64,000 bases of DNA from Pseudomonas sp. G.S.17. Its GTDB lineage: Bacteria; Pseudomonadota; Gammaproteobacteria; Pseudomonadales; Pseudomonadaceae. Positions 18,584 through 29,363 of this stretch are shown here, piece after piece. Location of the stretch: assembly GCF_038096165.1 (NCBI RefSeq), contig NZ_CP151076.1:2725501-2789500 (forward strand), written 5' to 3'. A model generated the notes under the pieces. It saw only the letters and a program-made list of their open reading frames with translations. It searched no databases and was not told where the DNA came from. Made by a program: the position numbers and the translations under genes. Within the stretch, counting starts at the first letter, position 1; every line of letters begins with the position of its first letter.

Positions 18584-21500
18584 ATGGCGAAGAAGCCCAA
18601 GAGCGCGGCGTTTATCAATGACCCGCTCTGGTACAAGGACGCAGTGATCTACCAGGTTCACGTGAAGTCTTTTTTCGATTCGAACGACGACGGGATTGGT
18701 GACTTTCCCGGCCTGATCGCCAAGCTTGATTACATTGCCGAGCTTGGGGTCAACACCATCTGGCTGTTGCCGTTCTATCCGTCGCCGCGCCGCGACGATG
18801 GCTACGACATTGCCGATTATCGGGGTGTGCACAGCGATTACGGCACCATGGCCGACGCCAAAAAGTTTATCGCCGAGGCCCACAAGCGTGGGTTGCGCGT
18901 GATCACTGAGTTGGTCATCAACCACACTTCCGACCAGCATCCGTGGTTCCAGAAGGCCCGTGCCGCCAAGCCGGGCTCCAAGGCGCGGGACTTTTACGTG
19001 TGGTCCGACAGCGACCAGAAGTACGACGGCACGCGCATCATCTTTCTTGATACCGAGAAGTCCAACTGGACCTGGGATCCGGTGGCGGGGCAGTATTTCT
19101 GGCACCGTTTCTATTCCCACCAGCCAGACCTGAACTTCGACAATCCGGCGGTCATGGAAGCGGTGCTGGAAGTCATGCGCTATTGGCTGGACATGGGCAT
19201 TGATGGCCTGCGTCTTGATGCAATTCCGTACCTGATCGAACGTGACGGCACCAATAACGAAAACCTGCCTGAAACGCACACGGTACTGAAAAAGATCCGC
19301 GCCGAAATCGACGCCAATTACCCGGACCGGATGTTGCTGGCCGAGGCCAATCAATGGCCCGAAGACACCCAGCTGTATTTTGGCGATACCAAAGGCAAGG
19401 ATGGCGATGAATGCCATATGGCCTTCCACTTCCCGCTGATGCCGCGCATGTACATGGCGCTGGCTCAGGAAGACCGCTTTCCGATTACCGATATCCTGCG
19501 TCAGACCCCGGAAATCCCGGCCAACTGTCAGTGGGCGATCTTCCTGCGCAACCACGATGAACTGACCCTGGAAATGGTCACTGATCGTGAGCGCGATTAC
19601 CTGTGGAATTACTACGCCGCTGACCGCCGCGCACGGATCAACCTGGGTATTCGTCGGCGTCTGGCGCCGCTGGTCGAGCGCGACCGTCGCCGCGTCGAAT
19701 TGCTCAACAGCATGCTGTTGTCGATGCCTGGCACGCCGACCTTGTATTACGGCGATGAAATCGGCATGGGTGACAACATTTATCTGGGCGATCGCGACGG
19801 TGTACGCACGCCGATGCAGTGGTCCATCGACCGCAACGGCGGCTTCTCGCGGGCCGATCCGGCAAGCCTGGTGCTGCCGCCGATCATGGACCCGTTGTAC
19901 GGTTACCTGTCGGTCAACGTCGAAACCCAGAACAATGACAAGCATTCCCTTCTGAACTGGAATCGGCGCATGCTGGCTGTGCGCAAGCAGCAAAAGGCCT
20001 TTGGTCGCGGCACCTTGAAAATGCTGTCGCCGAGTAATCGGCGGATTCTGGCGTACATCCGCGAATACACCGGACCGGATGGTAAAACCGAAATCATCCT
20101 GTGCGTGGCTAACGTTTCCAGTGCGTCGCAAGCCGCAGAGTTGGAGTTGTCCAATTATGCAGGCACGGTGCCGGTCGAGATGTTGGGTGGCAGTGCGTTT
20201 CCGCCTATTGGCCAGCTCAACTATCTACTGACTTTGCCGCCCTATGGTTTTTACTGGTTTTTGTTGGCATCGGAGAACCAGATGCCAAGCTGGCACGTAG
20301 AGCCCGCGCAGAGCATCCCGGACTTTCCGACCATGGTTCTGAAAAAACGACTCGAAGAGCTGCTCGACGAACCGTTGCGCAGCACGATGGAAAACAACTC
20401 GCTGGCCGTCTACTTGCCTAAACGTCGCTGGTTTGCGGCCAAGGACAAGGCGATCGACAAGGTTCACATCGCCTATGCAGTGCGTTTTGGCGATGCATCG
20501 CACCCGGTTCTGCTCAGCGAAATCGAAGTCACCGCAGGCGATCATCAAGGCCGCTATCAGTTGCCGTTCGGCTTGTTGGCCGAGGATGACATCAGCAGCG
20601 CATTGCCTCAGCAACTGGCGCTGGCCCGTGTTCGTCGTGGACGCCAGGTCGGCTTGATCACCGATGCCTTTACCCTGGAAACCTTCATCCGTGCGGTCAT
20701 TCAAGGCATGCAGGCTGAAACCGTGCTGCACAGCAGCGAAGGTGAGTTGCGCTTTGAGCGCACCGCGTTGCTAGAACCGCTTGGGCTGAACAGCGAATCG
20801 GAAGTGCGTTACCTGTCTGCCGAGCAGTCCAATAGTTCGGTCGTCGTGGGCGGCGGTCTGGTGCTGAAAATGATCCGTAAGGTCACGGCAGGGGTTCACC
20901 CGGAACTGGAGATGGGTGCTTACCTGACCAATGCGGGCTACAAACACATTTCGCCGTTGCTGGGTTCGGTGGTGCGGGTTGGCAATGATGGCGAACCTAA
21001 CCTGCTGATGATCGCTCAGGGTTATCTGAGCAATCAAGGCGACGCGTGGGAATGGACGCAGAACAATCTGGAACGTGCGGTGCGCGATGAAATGGCGCAC
21101 GGTGTTTCCGGACAGGAACAGCATTACAACGCCTTGCTGGAGCTGGCTGATTTTTCCCGCAACCTTGGGCAACGCCTCGGCGAAATGCATCAGGTGCTGG
21201 CGGCCAAAACCGACAATGCCGACTTTACTGCCGAAGTGACGACGGTCAAGGAAAGCCTGGCTTCGGGTAAAAGCGTCGCTGCGCAGATCGAGCGCGCCTT
21301 GCAGTACCTGGAGCAGCAGAAGTCGCACCTTGAGGCGGCTGATCAGAAACTGGTGACCGACCTGCTGGGCAAGCGCAAGCAAATCCTCAACCACGTGCAG
21401 GCCCTGGCCAAGCGTTCGGTGGGCGGCTTGCGTATCCGGGTGCATGGCGACTTGCACCTTGGGCAGATCCTGGTGGTCAAGGGCGATGCCTATCTGATCG

Positions 21501-21910
21501 ATTTCGAAGGCGAGCCTGCTCGTCCGATGCACGAACGACGCGCCAAGCACAGCCCGTACAAAGACGTGAGCGGCGTGCTGCGTTCCTTTGATTATGCCGC
21601 GGCCATGGCCGTGCGCAGTGCGCAAAGTGTCGATACCTCACCGGAGGCTGGCGCCGCGCGCCGTCGTGTCGCCGAGGCGTATTTGAGCCAGGCCCGTGAA
21701 GCGTTCATCGAAGGCTATCGCTCGACCACCACGAAACTGGCGCATGCCTGGAAAGATGCCAAGGGTGAAAGTGCCGCACTTGAGCTGTTCACCCTTGAAA
21801 AAACTGCTTATGAAGTGGTCTACGAAGCTGAAAACCGCCCGACCTGGTTGTCGGTGCCGTTGCAAGGCTTGCTTGGGCTGCTGAACCTGTCTGATGGAGA
21901 GTCTCAATGA
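18584..21910 (+). CDS. treS: Trehalose synthase / maltokinase fusion (TreS-Pep2)
   Basis: This 1108-residue bifunctional protein joins two consecutive steps. The N-terminal half (about 1-550) is trehalose synthase, which interconverts trehalose and maltose; its GH13 motifs are GLRLDAIPY (nucleophile D212), LLAEANQWP and FLRNHDE. The C-terminal half (about 600-1108) is a maltokinase of the aminoglycoside-phosphotransferase-like fold, with the catalytic-loop signature [10 protein letters not shown] and the metal-binding YLIDFEGEP. It makes maltose-1-phosphate for GlgE. In mycobacteria the two activities sit on separate proteins that form a complex, so the fusion here supports channelling. The stop overlaps glgB by 4 bases (ATGA). 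Confidence 0.96.
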   Translation: MAKKPKSAAFINDPLWYKDAVIYQVHVKSFFDSNDDGIGDFPGLIAKLDYIAELGVNTIWLLPFYPSPRRDDGYDIADYRGVHSDYGTMADAKKFIAEAHKRGLRVITELVINHTSDQHPWFQKARAAKPGSKARDFYVWSDSDQKYDGTRIIFLDTEKSNWTWDPVAGQYFWHRFYSHQPDLNFDNPAVMEAVLEVMRYWLDMGIDGLRLDAIPYLIERDGTNNENLPETHTVLKKIRAEIDANYPDRMLLAEANQWPEDTQLYFGDTKGKDGDECHMAFHFPLMPRMYMALAQEDRFPITDILRQTPEIPANCQWAIFLRNHDELTLEMVTDRERDYLWNYYAADRRARINLGIRRRLAPLVERDRRRVELLNSMLLSMPGTPTLYYGDEIGMGDNIYLGDRDGVRTPMQWSIDRNGGFSRADPASLVLPPIMDPLYGYLSVNVETQNNDKHSLLNWNRRMLAVRKQQKAFGRGTLKMLSPSNRRILAYIREYTGPDGKTEIILCVANVSSASQAAELELSNYAGTVPVEMLGGSAFPPIGQLNYLLTLPPYGFYWFLLASENQMPSWHVEPAQSIPDFPTMVLKKRLEELLDEPLRSTMENNSLAVYLPKRRWFAAKDKAIDKVHIAYAVRFGDASHPVLLSEIEVTAGDHQGRYQLPFGLLAEDDISSALPQQLALARVRRGRQVGLITDAFTLETFIRAVIQGMQAETVLHSSEGELRFERTALLEPLGLNSESEVRYLSAEQSNSSVVVGGGLVLKMIRKVTAGVHPELEMGAYLTNAGYKHISPLLGSVVRVGNDGEPNLLMIAQGYLSNQGDAWEWTQNNLERAVRDEMAHGVSGQEQHYNALLELADFSRNLGQRLGEMHQVLAAKTDNADFTAEVTTVKESLASGKSVAAQIERALQYLEQQKSHLEAADQKLVTDLLGKRKQILNHVQALAKRSVGGLRIRVHGDLHLGQILVVKGDAYLIDFEGEPARPMHERRAKHSPYKDVSGVLRSFDYAAAMAVRSAQSVDTSPEAGAARRRVAEAYLSQAREAFIEGYRSTTTKLAHAWKDAKGESAALELFTLEKTAYEVVYEAENRPTWLSVPLQGLLGLLNLSDGESQ

Positions 21911-24132
21911 ATGCGCCTGATAAAACCGGCGCGGCTCCGCAGTTGATGCCCGCAGCCGCGGACATGGATGCGTTGATCCGTGCTGAACACCGTGACCCAT
22001 TCTCTGTACTCGGCCCCCATGGCGATGGCGCCAACGGCCAGTTCATTCGGGCTTACCTGCCGGATGCCTTGAGCGTCAGCGTGTTGGCCCGTGATGGCGA
22101 ACGTGAGCTGGGTCCACTGCAAATGAGCGAAGTGCCGGGGTTTTTCGTCGGGCATTTCACCGAAGCTCAGCCGTACTTGCTGAAAATCAACTGGGCCGGC
22201 GGTGAGCAGATCACCGAAGACCCGTACAGCTTCGGCCCGTTGCTGGGCGAAATGGACCTTTACCTGTTTGCCGAAGGCAACCATCGCGACCTGAGCAGCT
22301 GCCTGGGTGCGCAGGTCAAGAATGTCGACGGCATTGATGGCGTGCGCTTTTCGGTCTGGGCGCCCAATGCGCGGCGTGTCTCGGTGGTCGGCGGTTTCAA
22401 CAATTGGGACGGCCGTCGTCACACCATGCGCTTGCGTCACCCGACCGGCGTTTGGGAAGTGTTTGTGCCGCGCCTTAAGCCAGGCGAAGTCTACAAGTAC
22501 GAGATTCTGGGTGCCGATGGCATCCTGCCGCTAAAAGCCGATCCTATGGCTTTGGCGACCACCATGCCGCCGGATACGGCCTCGAAAGTCGCCGCGCCTT
22601 TGCAATTCGACTGGAAAGATGACGCCTGGCTGGCCTCCCGTGCAGAGCGTCATGCGGCTAACGCGCCGTTGTCGATCTACGAGCTGCACGCGGGTTCGTG
22701 GCAGAAGGAGCAGAACGAAGAAGGCGAGTGGCGCCAATACAACTGGCATGAGCTGGGCGAGCGGCTGATCCCGTATATCAAGGAATTGGGCTTCACCCAT
22801 ATCGAGCTGATGCCGATCATGGAACACCCGTTTGGCGGCTCGTGGGGCTATCAACTGTTGGCGCAATTTGCCCCGACTGCGCGCTACGGCTCGCCGGAAG
22901 ACTTCGCCGCCTTCGTCAACGCCTGTCACGAGGCGGAAATTGGCGTAATTCTTGACTGGGTGCCGGCGCATTTCCCGACCGATACCCACGGCCTGGCGCA
23001 GTTCGATGGCACCGCGCTGTACGAATATGCCAACCCCCAGGAAGGCTTTCACCAGGACTGGGACACGCTGATCTACAACCTGGGCCGTACCGAAGTGCAT
23101 GGTTTCATGCTGGCCTCGGGGCTGCACTGGCTCAAGCATTTCCACGTCGACGGCCTGCGCGTGGACGCGGTGGCATCGATGCTGTATCGCGATTATTCGC
23201 GTAAAGCCGGGGAGTGGGTGCCTAATCGTTTTGGCGGCCGCGAAAATCTGGAAGCCATCGATTTCCTGCGTCACCTCAATGACGTGGTCAATCTGGAAGT
23301 GCCCGGCGCATTGGTGATTGCCGAGGAGTCCACGGCCTGGCCGGGCGTGAGTCAGACCACGCAACAGGGTGGCTTGGGCTTTGCCTATAAATGGAACATG
23401 GGCTGGATGCACGACACCCTGCATTACATGCAGCAGGATCCGATTCATCGCGCCCATCACCATAGCGAGCTGAGCTTCGGGCTGATGTATGCCTGGTCGG
23501 AAAAATTCATCCTGCCGATTTCCCACGATGAAGTGGTGCACGGCAAGCATTCGCTGATCGACAAAATGCCTGGCGACCGCTGGCAGAAATTCGCCAACCT
23601 GCGCGCTTATCTGACGTTCATGTGGACCCATCCTGGCAAGAAATTGCTGTTCATGGGCTGCGAATTCGGCCAATGGCGCGAATGGAACCACGACGAACAG
23701 CTGGACTGGTATCTGTTGCAATACGCAGAGCACATCGGCGTGAAAACGCTGGTCAGCGATCTGAACCGGATCTATCGCGACGAGAAAGCGCTGCACGAAC
23801 GCGATACCGAGCCGATGGGCTTCCAGTGGTTGATCGGCGACGATGCCGCCAACAGTGTTTTCGCCTGGTTGCGCTGGAGCAAGGAAGGCGAGCCGCTGCT
23901 GGTGGTCGCCAACCTGACGCCTGTGCCGCGCGTGAACTATCGCGTCGGCGTACCGTTCGCCGGCAAGTGGAGCGAGCTGCTCAACAGTGACGCGCAAACC
24001 TATGCCGGTTCCAACTTCGGCAATGGCGGCGCAGTGCAGACGCAAGACAGCAAAAGCCATGGCATGCCGGCTTCGCTGGAACTGAACCTGCCTCCGCTGG
24101 CAGTGTTGATCCTCAAGCCTTACGCTGAGTAA
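21907..24132 (+). CDS. glgB: 1,4-alpha-glucan branching enzyme GlgB
   Basis: GlgB introduces alpha-1,6 branches into the linear glucan made by GlgE. The 741-residue protein has the full bacterial layout: an N-terminal N1 region, a CBM48 domain ([20 protein letters not shown]), the GH13 barrel and a C-terminal all-beta domain. The catalytic residues are D420 in [11 protein letters not shown] and E473 in [10 protein letters not shown], at the same spacing as Asp405/Glu458 of the E. coli enzyme, and [10 protein letters not shown] carries the third acidic residue. It overlaps the treS stop by 4 bases and is the last gene of the operon. A hairpin terminator follows. Confidence 0.97.
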   Translation: MNAPDKTGAAPQLMPAAADMDALIRAEHRDPFSVLGPHGDGANGQFIRAYLPDALSVSVLARDGERELGPLQMSEVPGFFVGHFTEAQPYLLKINWAGGEQITEDPYSFGPLLGEMDLYLFAEGNHRDLSSCLGAQVKNVDGIDGVRFSVWAPNARRVSVVGGFNNWDGRRHTMRLRHPTGVWEVFVPRLKPGEVYKYEILGADGILPLKADPMALATTMPPDTASKVAAPLQFDWKDDAWLASRAERHAANAPLSIYELHAGSWQKEQNEEGEWRQYNWHELGERLIPYIKELGFTHIELMPIMEHPFGGSWGYQLLAQFAPTARYGSPEDFAAFVNACHEAEIGVILDWVPAHFPTDTHGLAQFDGTALYEYANPQEGFHQDWDTLIYNLGRTEVHGFMLASGLHWLKHFHVDGLRVDAVASMLYRDYSRKAGEWVPNRFGGRENLEAIDFLRHLNDVVNLEVPGALVIAEESTAWPGVSQTTQQGGLGFAYKWNMGWMHDTLHYMQQDPIHRAHHHSELSFGLMYAWSEKFILPISHDEVVHGKHSLIDKMPGDRWQKFANLRAYLTFMWTHPGKKLLFMGCEFGQWREWNHDEQLDWYLLQYAEHIGVKTLVSDLNRIYRDEKALHERDTEPMGFQWLIGDDAANSVFAWLRWSKEGEPLLVVANLTPVPRVNYRVGVPFAGKWSELLNSDAQTYAGSNFGNGGAVQTQDSKSHGMPASLELNLPPLAVLILKPYAE

Positions 24133-24143
24133 TCGACAGGCAG

Positions 24144-24178
24144 CGCGGCGCTCCCGGTGAGCGCCGCGTTGTGGTTTT
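24144..24178 (+). terminator. Terminator of the glgE-treS-glgB operon
   Basis: A perfect 10-bp GC-rich stem (24144-24153 with 24159-24168, 5-nt loop) starts 11 bases after the glgB stop and is followed by TTGTGGTTTT. The T run is interrupted, so termination may be partial. It lies just before the convergent autotransporter gene ends. Confidence 0.7.
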
Positions 24179-24187
24179 ACCCGCGCA

Positions 24188-26908
24188 TTACCAACTGATT
24201 CTCACCCCCAGATTGCCCATCAAGCCTTCCAGATTGTCATCGTCAACGTTGCCGCTGTAATCGGCGCTGACATACAGACTCACTTCCTTGGATACCTTGG
24301 CCACCAGACCGATTCCTACGTCTGCCGTGGTGGATTTGTGCTGGGTCTTGATCCTGTCCACGTGATCAAAGGTCACCGTGTCCGAACCGCCAAAGGTGTG
24401 CCAGAGATTGCTGCGCACATAGGGTTCAACGGGCATGCCGCTGACCATGTACCGACCTTTCAGACGCGCGCCGACGCGGCCGGTGCTGTAGGCCTGGGAA
24501 TCAAACGAGATGTGGGAAATCCCGTCATTCTGGCTGTCCAGGTTGATGTGTTGGTTGATCACTTGCACCTGGGGTTCGACGACCCAGTGGGTTGAAACCG
24601 GAATCGGATAACCGGCCTCCAGGGAAAAACTCAGTGCGCGGCCTTTGGTGTCGATTCTCACGGCCCGATCCGAGCGAGCGTATCCATCGAGCCGCGTGCC
24701 CATTGCCACCGCATCGACGTACCAGCCTTTCGGGTCGACCAGTGTCCAGTACACGCCCACGCTGTCACCCTCGATTTTGAGTTTGCCAGTGCGGTTATCT
24801 CTGAAGCCACCGGCAAAGCCGTCGACATGACCTTCCAGGCGACTGTGGCCGACGAAGAAGCCCGTGCGTTGGGAACCGCCGCTGGCAGTCTCCGAGGCGT
24901 ACAGGTCATGGCCGACCTGATAACCCTTGAGTGATGCATCCAGGCTCGGATCCACTGTGCCGGACCAACTGCGCTTGAAGTCATTGCCGAACGCCCGTGC
25001 CCAGCCCGCCGGTACGAAACCGGATTCACTGAGCAGGCTCTGTTCGCCCTGGCGATCATGAAAAGTCCCGAGCGACATTTGCGTCAACATGGCGGCAGCT
25101 GGCGTCGCTACCGCGTAATTGGGCACTTCCATGCGATACAGCGTAATCGGTGCCGCGCCCCGGACTGGCGCCGGCAGCGGCGGGGTGCCGATGGCGGCAA
25201 CCGGGACAGTCGCGGCCGGCTGCACGGGCACGGGCGTGGTAGGTGTGGTGGGCGTAGTCGGTGTGACGGGCGTGGTGGGTGGTGTTGTTGGTTCGGTGGG
25301 CGTGACAGGCGTAGTCGGTGGCGTTGTTGGTTCAGTTGGCGTGACTGGCGTAGTCGGTGGCGTTGTTGGTTCGGTGGGTGTTACGGGGGTAGTCGGAACG
25401 GTAGGTTCCACAGGTGGCACAGGCGTAGTGGCCACCGCGATGGGTGGAGACAAGACGGTCGAGCGCAGGAACCAGCTGTTTTCCGAACCGGCTGTCGCGC
25501 CGCCTTTGAACAGATAATATTCATACGCCCCGACGGACAATGAGTTGCTCAGAGCGAACGCACTGTTAGTGCTGGTTGCGCCCTCGCTGGCCTGCACGAG
25601 TTGAATGCCGTTCTGCTGAGTCACAGCGCCCAGCCCACCCAGATTGGTGACATTGATCTGCGTAGTCCCGCTGATCGCGCCCTGAGCCACGACCAGCTTG
25701 TCGCTGGCTGAAGAGTCGTCGCCCAATACCGATTGCAGCAACAACTTGCCGCTGTTGCCGATGTAGTTGCCGCGCACGGTCAGGGTGTCGGTTGCCTGGC
25801 TGCTGCCGGTGGTCATGTCCAGGGTTCCGGCGTTGTTCAGGGTTGCCAGTTGCCCGGCGGTAAAGGGGCGCAAGGTTCCGGCGGCAGACGTGACGGTACT
25901 GGTGCCGTCGATATTGAACATGCCAGTGCCGCTGGTTGCGTCGCCGAGGACCATTTCTCCGGCCAGGTCCATACGCGAGCCATTGTTGAGGTTGACCGTT
26001 TCCCAGTTGGCATAGCGACCGGGAACAGCGGTCGTCGATGCGTCGAAGGTCAAGGTGTCGGTGCCCGCTCCGCCGTCTAGCAGGGGGTTCGAACCGAGGA
26101 AGGTTTCCGTGAGATGGGTCAGGGTTGCGGTGTCATTTCCGTCGGCCATCAAAACAGCACCGCGGATCAGACCGCCGTCGCGCCAATTGAACGTGTCGTT
26201 GCCGAAGCTGGCGCGTATCTCTCCACGTACCTCGCCACCACTGATGGAAACGCTGTCGTCGCCACCGCTGACACTGACGTTGCCGCCGACAGTGCCGCCG
26301 GAAATGATGATGGTGTCCTTACCAAAACCGGTGACCAGATTGCCGATGATGGCGCCACCGGACATGTCGAAAAGATTGTCATCCAGTTTCATGTCGACGC
26401 GGCCGATTGTGCCGCCAGTCATCTTCGCGCTATCCCCATCCTCGAAGGCATTACTGATAGTGCCGCCAGTCATGAGGAAGGTGTCCAGCCCGTCGCCCTG
26501 TGCAAGCGAGCGCAGGGTGCCACCGGACATGACGAAATCATCGCGCCCCGAACCCTGGCTGACATCCAGCGAGATCGCGCCCGCAGTCATCGCAAAGCTG
26601 TCCAGACCATCGCCCTGGATGACGTTGCCGGTGATTTTGCCGGAATCCATCTGCACGTGATCGTTGCCGGGGCCGAAGGTGACGTTGCCGGTAACTGCGC
26701 CGGTGCCGCCCGCAGGGAAAATCAAAGTGTTGTTGCCGGAAGGTTTGGTTAGCGCGCCACTGCTGCCGCTGTCACACGTCTGCACGGGTTGGGCGAGGGT
26801 GGTAGTCAGATCACAGGCCGCTCGCGCCGGATTGCACCACATGCCAAAGATTGCGACGGGCAGGACGGCCAAACGCCATGGGCAAGATTTGCCACGGGGG
26901 TGGTTCAT
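24188..26908 (-). CDS. Autotransporter (type Va) outer-membrane protein
   Basis: This is a 906-residue secreted or surface protein. It has a Sec signal peptide (about 1-30, cleavage after ARA). A passenger of about 450 residues carries repeated 20-residue turns such as GDGLDSFAMTAG and GSGRDDFVMSGG, consistent with a beta-helix and with RTX-like Asp/Gly loops that might bind calcium. A Pro/Thr linker (about 490-572) contains three 13-residue repeats, and a C-terminal autotransporter barrel (about 640-906) ends in VRISW, the typical terminal aromatic. The passenger has no recognisable protease, lipase or adhesin catalytic motif. It is monocistronic, converging on glgB. The function could be adhesion or aggregation, but that is inference. 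Confidence 0.88.
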   Translation of the reverse strand: MNHPRGKSCPWRLAVLPVAIFGMWCNPARAACDLTTTLAQPVQTCDSGSSGALTKPSGNNTLIFPAGGTGAVTGNVTFGPGNDHVQMDSGKITGNVIQGDGLDSFAMTAGAISLDVSQGSGRDDFVMSGGTLRSLAQGDGLDTFLMTGGTISNAFEDGDSAKMTGGTIGRVDMKLDDNLFDMSGGAIIGNLVTGFGKDTIIISGGTVGGNVSVSGGDDSVSISGGEVRGEIRASFGNDTFNWRDGGLIRGAVLMADGNDTATLTHLTETFLGSNPLLDGGAGTDTLTFDASTTAVPGRYANWETVNLNNGSRMDLAGEMVLGDATSGTGMFNIDGTSTVTSAAGTLRPFTAGQLATLNNAGTLDMTTGSSQATDTLTVRGNYIGNSGKLLLQSVLGDDSSASDKLVVAQGAISGTTQINVTNLGGLGAVTQQNGIQLVQASEGATSTNSAFALSNSLSVGAYEYYLFKGGATAGSENSWFLRSTVLSPPIAVATTPVPPVEPTVPTTPVTPTEPTTPPTTPVTPTEPTTPPTTPVTPTEPTTPPTTPVTPTTPTTPTTPVPVQPAATVPVAAIGTPPLPAPVRGAAPITLYRMEVPNYAVATPAAAMLTQMSLGTFHDRQGEQSLLSESGFVPAGWARAFGNDFKRSWSGTVDPSLDASLKGYQVGHDLYASETASGGSQRTGFFVGHSRLEGHVDGFAGGFRDNRTGKLKIEGDSVGVYWTLVDPKGWYVDAVAMGTRLDGYARSDRAVRIDTKGRALSFSLEAGYPIPVSTHWVVEPQVQVINQHINLDSQNDGISHISFDSQAYSTGRVGARLKGRYMVSGMPVEPYVRSNLWHTFGGSDTVTFDHVDRIKTQHKSTTADVGIGLVAKVSKEVSLYVSADYSGNVDDDNLEGLMGNLGVRISW
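25269..25390 (-). repeat. Three tandem 39-bp repeats coding a Pro/Thr linker
   Basis: The motif GTTGTTGGTTC (plus strand) recurs at 25284, 25323 and 25362, an exact period of 39 bases. Each unit encodes PVTPTEPTTPPTT-type sequence in the autotransporter linker. In-frame tandem repeats of this kind can change copy number by slippage without breaking the frame. Confidence 0.9.
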
Positions 26909-27113
26909 GATGTCTCTCCCTGAGTAGCGTAGTCAGGGAGGCGGTCAGATCGTGCCTGCGGGCCACGCTAAAACGCACGACATGTCAGACCAGCGACATT
27001 GCGTTTTTCCATGTGTAATAGGTAGTTGCATCTTTAGTAGAGAAGTGATCCACCTGCCCGTCAAGTAAATGACCGACGGATGGTTGGCGCAGGGCCACGG
27101 ATTTTGCAGTGCT

Positions 27114-27872
27114 TCAGAGGTGAACTTCTACCGCGAGCGGCAGATGATCCGACAGATGTGTCCAAGGCCGGTTGCCGAGGATCTTTGGTGAGTGGCTGCT
27201 GGCATTGCGCAGATACACGCGATCCAGACGCAACAGTGGGAAGCGTGCGGGATAAGTCTTGGCCAACAAGCCGTGATGGCGCTCGAAGGCTTCGTGCAGA
27301 TAATCACAACGCGCCAACGTGGCATTGCCCCGCAACTGCCAATCGTTGAAATCCCCGGCGATAATTACCGGTGCATGGCTGGGCAACGAATCCAGCAGTT
27401 TGCACAGCAGGTCCAGCTGCAATTGCCGATGACTTTCCAGCAGGCTCAGATGCACGCAGATCGCGTGCACTTCATCGTTCCCCGGCACCTGCAATACGCA
27501 GTGCAGCAGGCCACGGCGTTCGGGACCTGTGATGGAAATGTCGAGGTTGCGATGGCTCAGAATCGGGTACTTGGAGAGCAGGGCATTACCGTGATGACCG
27601 TCGGGATAAACTGCATTGCGGCCGTAGGCAAAATCGCTCCACATGCTGTCAGCCAGAAATTCGTAGTGGGAAGTGACGGGCCAGTCATGATGGCGTGACG
27701 CGTGACCATCGTGGCTACCCAGCACTTCTTGCAGGAACACCAGATCGGCGCCGGTACTGCGCACGGCTTCGCGCAGTTCCGGGAGAATGAAGCGTCGATT
27801 GAACGCGGTGAATCCCTTGTGGGTATTGACGGTCAGGACACGCAGCTTGTGGACGTCCGGGCTGTTGCTCAT
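27114..27872 (-). CDS. Endonuclease/exonuclease/phosphatase family protein (YbhP-like)
   Basis: This metal-dependent phosphodiesterase-fold protein has 252 residues when started at the ATG at 27872; an alternative in-frame start lies 14 codons upstream. The sequence near the N-terminus (LTVNTHKGFTAFNRRFILPE) closely resembles E. coli YbhP, and the family metal and catalytic residues are visible: N of VNTHKG, E of FLQEVLG, the GDFNDW motif and the C-terminal SDHLPLAVEV. It has no signal peptide. YbhP lies beside cardiolipin synthase in enterobacteria, but no phospholipid gene is adjacent here. The substrate is unknown. Confidence 0.9.
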   Translation of the reverse strand: MSNSPDVHKLRVLTVNTHKGFTAFNRRFILPELREAVRSTGADLVFLQEVLGSHDGHASRHHDWPVTSHYEFLADSMWSDFAYGRNAVYPDGHHGNALLSKYPILSHRNLDISITGPERRGLLHCVLQVPGNDEVHAICVHLSLLESHRQLQLDLLCKLLDSLPSHAPVIIAGDFNDWQLRGNATLARCDYLHEAFERHHGLLAKTYPARFPLLRLDRVYLRNASSHSPKILGNRPWTHLSDHLPLAVEVHL

Positions 27873-27997
27873 GTCCACTGCATTACCCTTTATACCAGCA
27901 GGATCAGGGGGCACACGAACGCTCCTAAGTACGGCAAATGTCTAAATGGGACTGATGCGTACGCTGGCAGTTCATCTTTTTTGGCCCCGATTTTTCC

Positions 27998-29197
27998 TCA
28001 AATCCTCGGGCGGCGCGACAGCATCACAGTAAGCATCAAGCCGCCAATCGACAGCAGCGATGCGAAGAAAAAGATTGAGGCGTAGCCCATTCCCAAAGCG
28101 ATAGCGCCCATCACCGGTCCGGCAATCGCCAGGGCTAGATCGAAGAACACCGCGTAGGCGCTCAAGCCGGCACTGCGACTGGAGATCGGCACTTGCTTGA
28201 TTGCTTCGACGCCCAACGCCGGGTAAACCAGAGACAATCCAAGGCCAGTCAAACCGGCGCCTGCCAGGGCAAAACCAGTGTTGGGGGAAAGCCACAACAG
28301 GACCAACCCCAGGGTTTCAACGCCCATGCAGACGATGGCCGAGGTGAAGCCGCCAAGACGGTTGATTGTGCCGATGAACAGCAAGCGGGCAAGAATGAAA
28401 CAAATCCCGAAGACGCTCAGGCAATAAGCAGCGCCTTCCCATCCGCGGCTGACATAGAACAGCGTGATGAAGGTGGTCATCGTGCCATAGCCGATTGACG
28501 CCAGCGTCAGGCTGACTCCATACGGCGCGATGCGTCCAAACACCGACCAGAACGGCAGGCGTTCGCCCTTGATCACGGGAATTGAGGGTTTTTTGCGGAT
28601 GATTACCAAGGCCACTATCGCCATCGCCGTCAAGGCAAGGCCGATACTGAAGAAGCCGACATCGCGCGTCATCACATAACCCAATGGCGCGCCGATGGCG
28701 ATAGCCCCGTAGGAAGCGATGCCGTTCCAGGAAATCGCCCGGGCTGTATGGTCCGGCCCGACCTTGCCAATACACCAACTGATGCTGCCGACGCCGATCA
28801 GGCCTTGGGAGACGCCGATGAACAGCCGCGCAATGATCAGTACCGTCAGGCTCACCACCGGCGCGCTTTCCAGCAACGTCGCAACCGAGGTCAGCACGCC
28901 GCTGATGGCAATTCCGGACATGCCGTAAACAATCGCCAGTTTGGTGCCGATGGTGTCGCAGACCCTGCCGGCCAGTGGACGGCTGAGCAGGGTGGCCAAA
29001 TATTGCGAACCAATCGTCAGACCTGCGATGACTGCGCTGAATCCCAACTGGTCGTGCACGTAGCTGGGCATCACAGCAATCGGCAAACCGATGCACAGGA
29101 ACGCGATAAAGGTGTAGAGCACGATGGCGACGATCTGCAAGGTGATCGTCATGGAACTGACTTCAACTGGAGGTGGTGGCGTGAAGGCGGAGGACAT
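27998..29197 (-). CDS. MFS transporter (YhhS/YfcJ-like)
   Basis: This is a major facilitator superfamily permease with 12 predicted helices, about 399 residues from the ATG at 29197; a TTG six codons upstream is a less likely start. The first loop (LSRPLAGRVCDTIGTK) is the MFS motif between TM2 and TM3, and GLPIAVMPSYVHDQLGFS strongly resembles the E. coli YhhS/YfcJ family. Members of that family act as drug or sugar exporters, but the substrate here is unknown. It is divergent from the lactonase gene and shares with it a 166-base AT-rich control region. Confidence 0.88.
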   Translation of the reverse strand: MSSAFTPPPPVEVSSMTITLQIVAIVLYTFIAFLCIGLPIAVMPSYVHDQLGFSAVIAGLTIGSQYLATLLSRPLAGRVCDTIGTKLAIVYGMSGIAISGVLTSVATLLESAPVVSLTVLIIARLFIGVSQGLIGVGSISWCIGKVGPDHTARAISWNGIASYGAIAIGAPLGYVMTRDVGFFSIGLALTAMAIVALVIIRKKPSIPVIKGERLPFWSVFGRIAPYGVSLTLASIGYGTMTTFITLFYVSRGWEGAAYCLSVFGICFILARLLFIGTINRLGGFTSAIVCMGVETLGLVLLWLSPNTGFALAGAGLTGLGLSLVYPALGVEAIKQVPISSRSAGLSAYAVFFDLALAIAGPVMGAIALGMGYASIFFFASLLSIGGLMLTVMLSRRPRI

Positions 29198-29287
29198 GGG
29201 CTCGTTCGCTGGCAAGCGTTAGGGAGTGGCACATCATGGCTCTAGATTCCGGGAAAAGAAAGCACGCTAACGATGTAGTTTATTTAT

Positions 29288-29301
29288 TTGTAAACAAATA
29301 T
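29288..29301. promoter_or_regulatory. Inverted repeat in the MFS/lactonase divergent promoter region
   Basis: ATTTGT and ACAAAT form perfect 6-bp arms around AA, inside the AT-rich gap between the leftward MFS gene and the rightward lactonase gene. It could be an operator acting on either promoter. No regulator gene is adjacent, so its role is speculative. Confidence 0.35.
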
Positions 29302-29363
29302 TGCCGATGCTCCTAAGCAGTCATAGGATGACTGACCACAAACATAAAAATAAAGGATCTCTC

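Noticed and set aside
18563-20131. 522-residue minus-strand frame opposite treS
   Set aside because: It is rich in His, Arg and Gln with no domain, a typical mirror of GC-rich coding sequence.
22531-24060. 509-residue minus-strand frame opposite glgB
   Set aside because: It is an antisense shadow of glgB without ribosome site or family features.
25269-25390. Regular 39-bp repeats suggestive of CRISPR
   Set aside because: The units are contiguous with no unique spacers, and they encode an in-frame Pro/Thr linker of the autotransporter.
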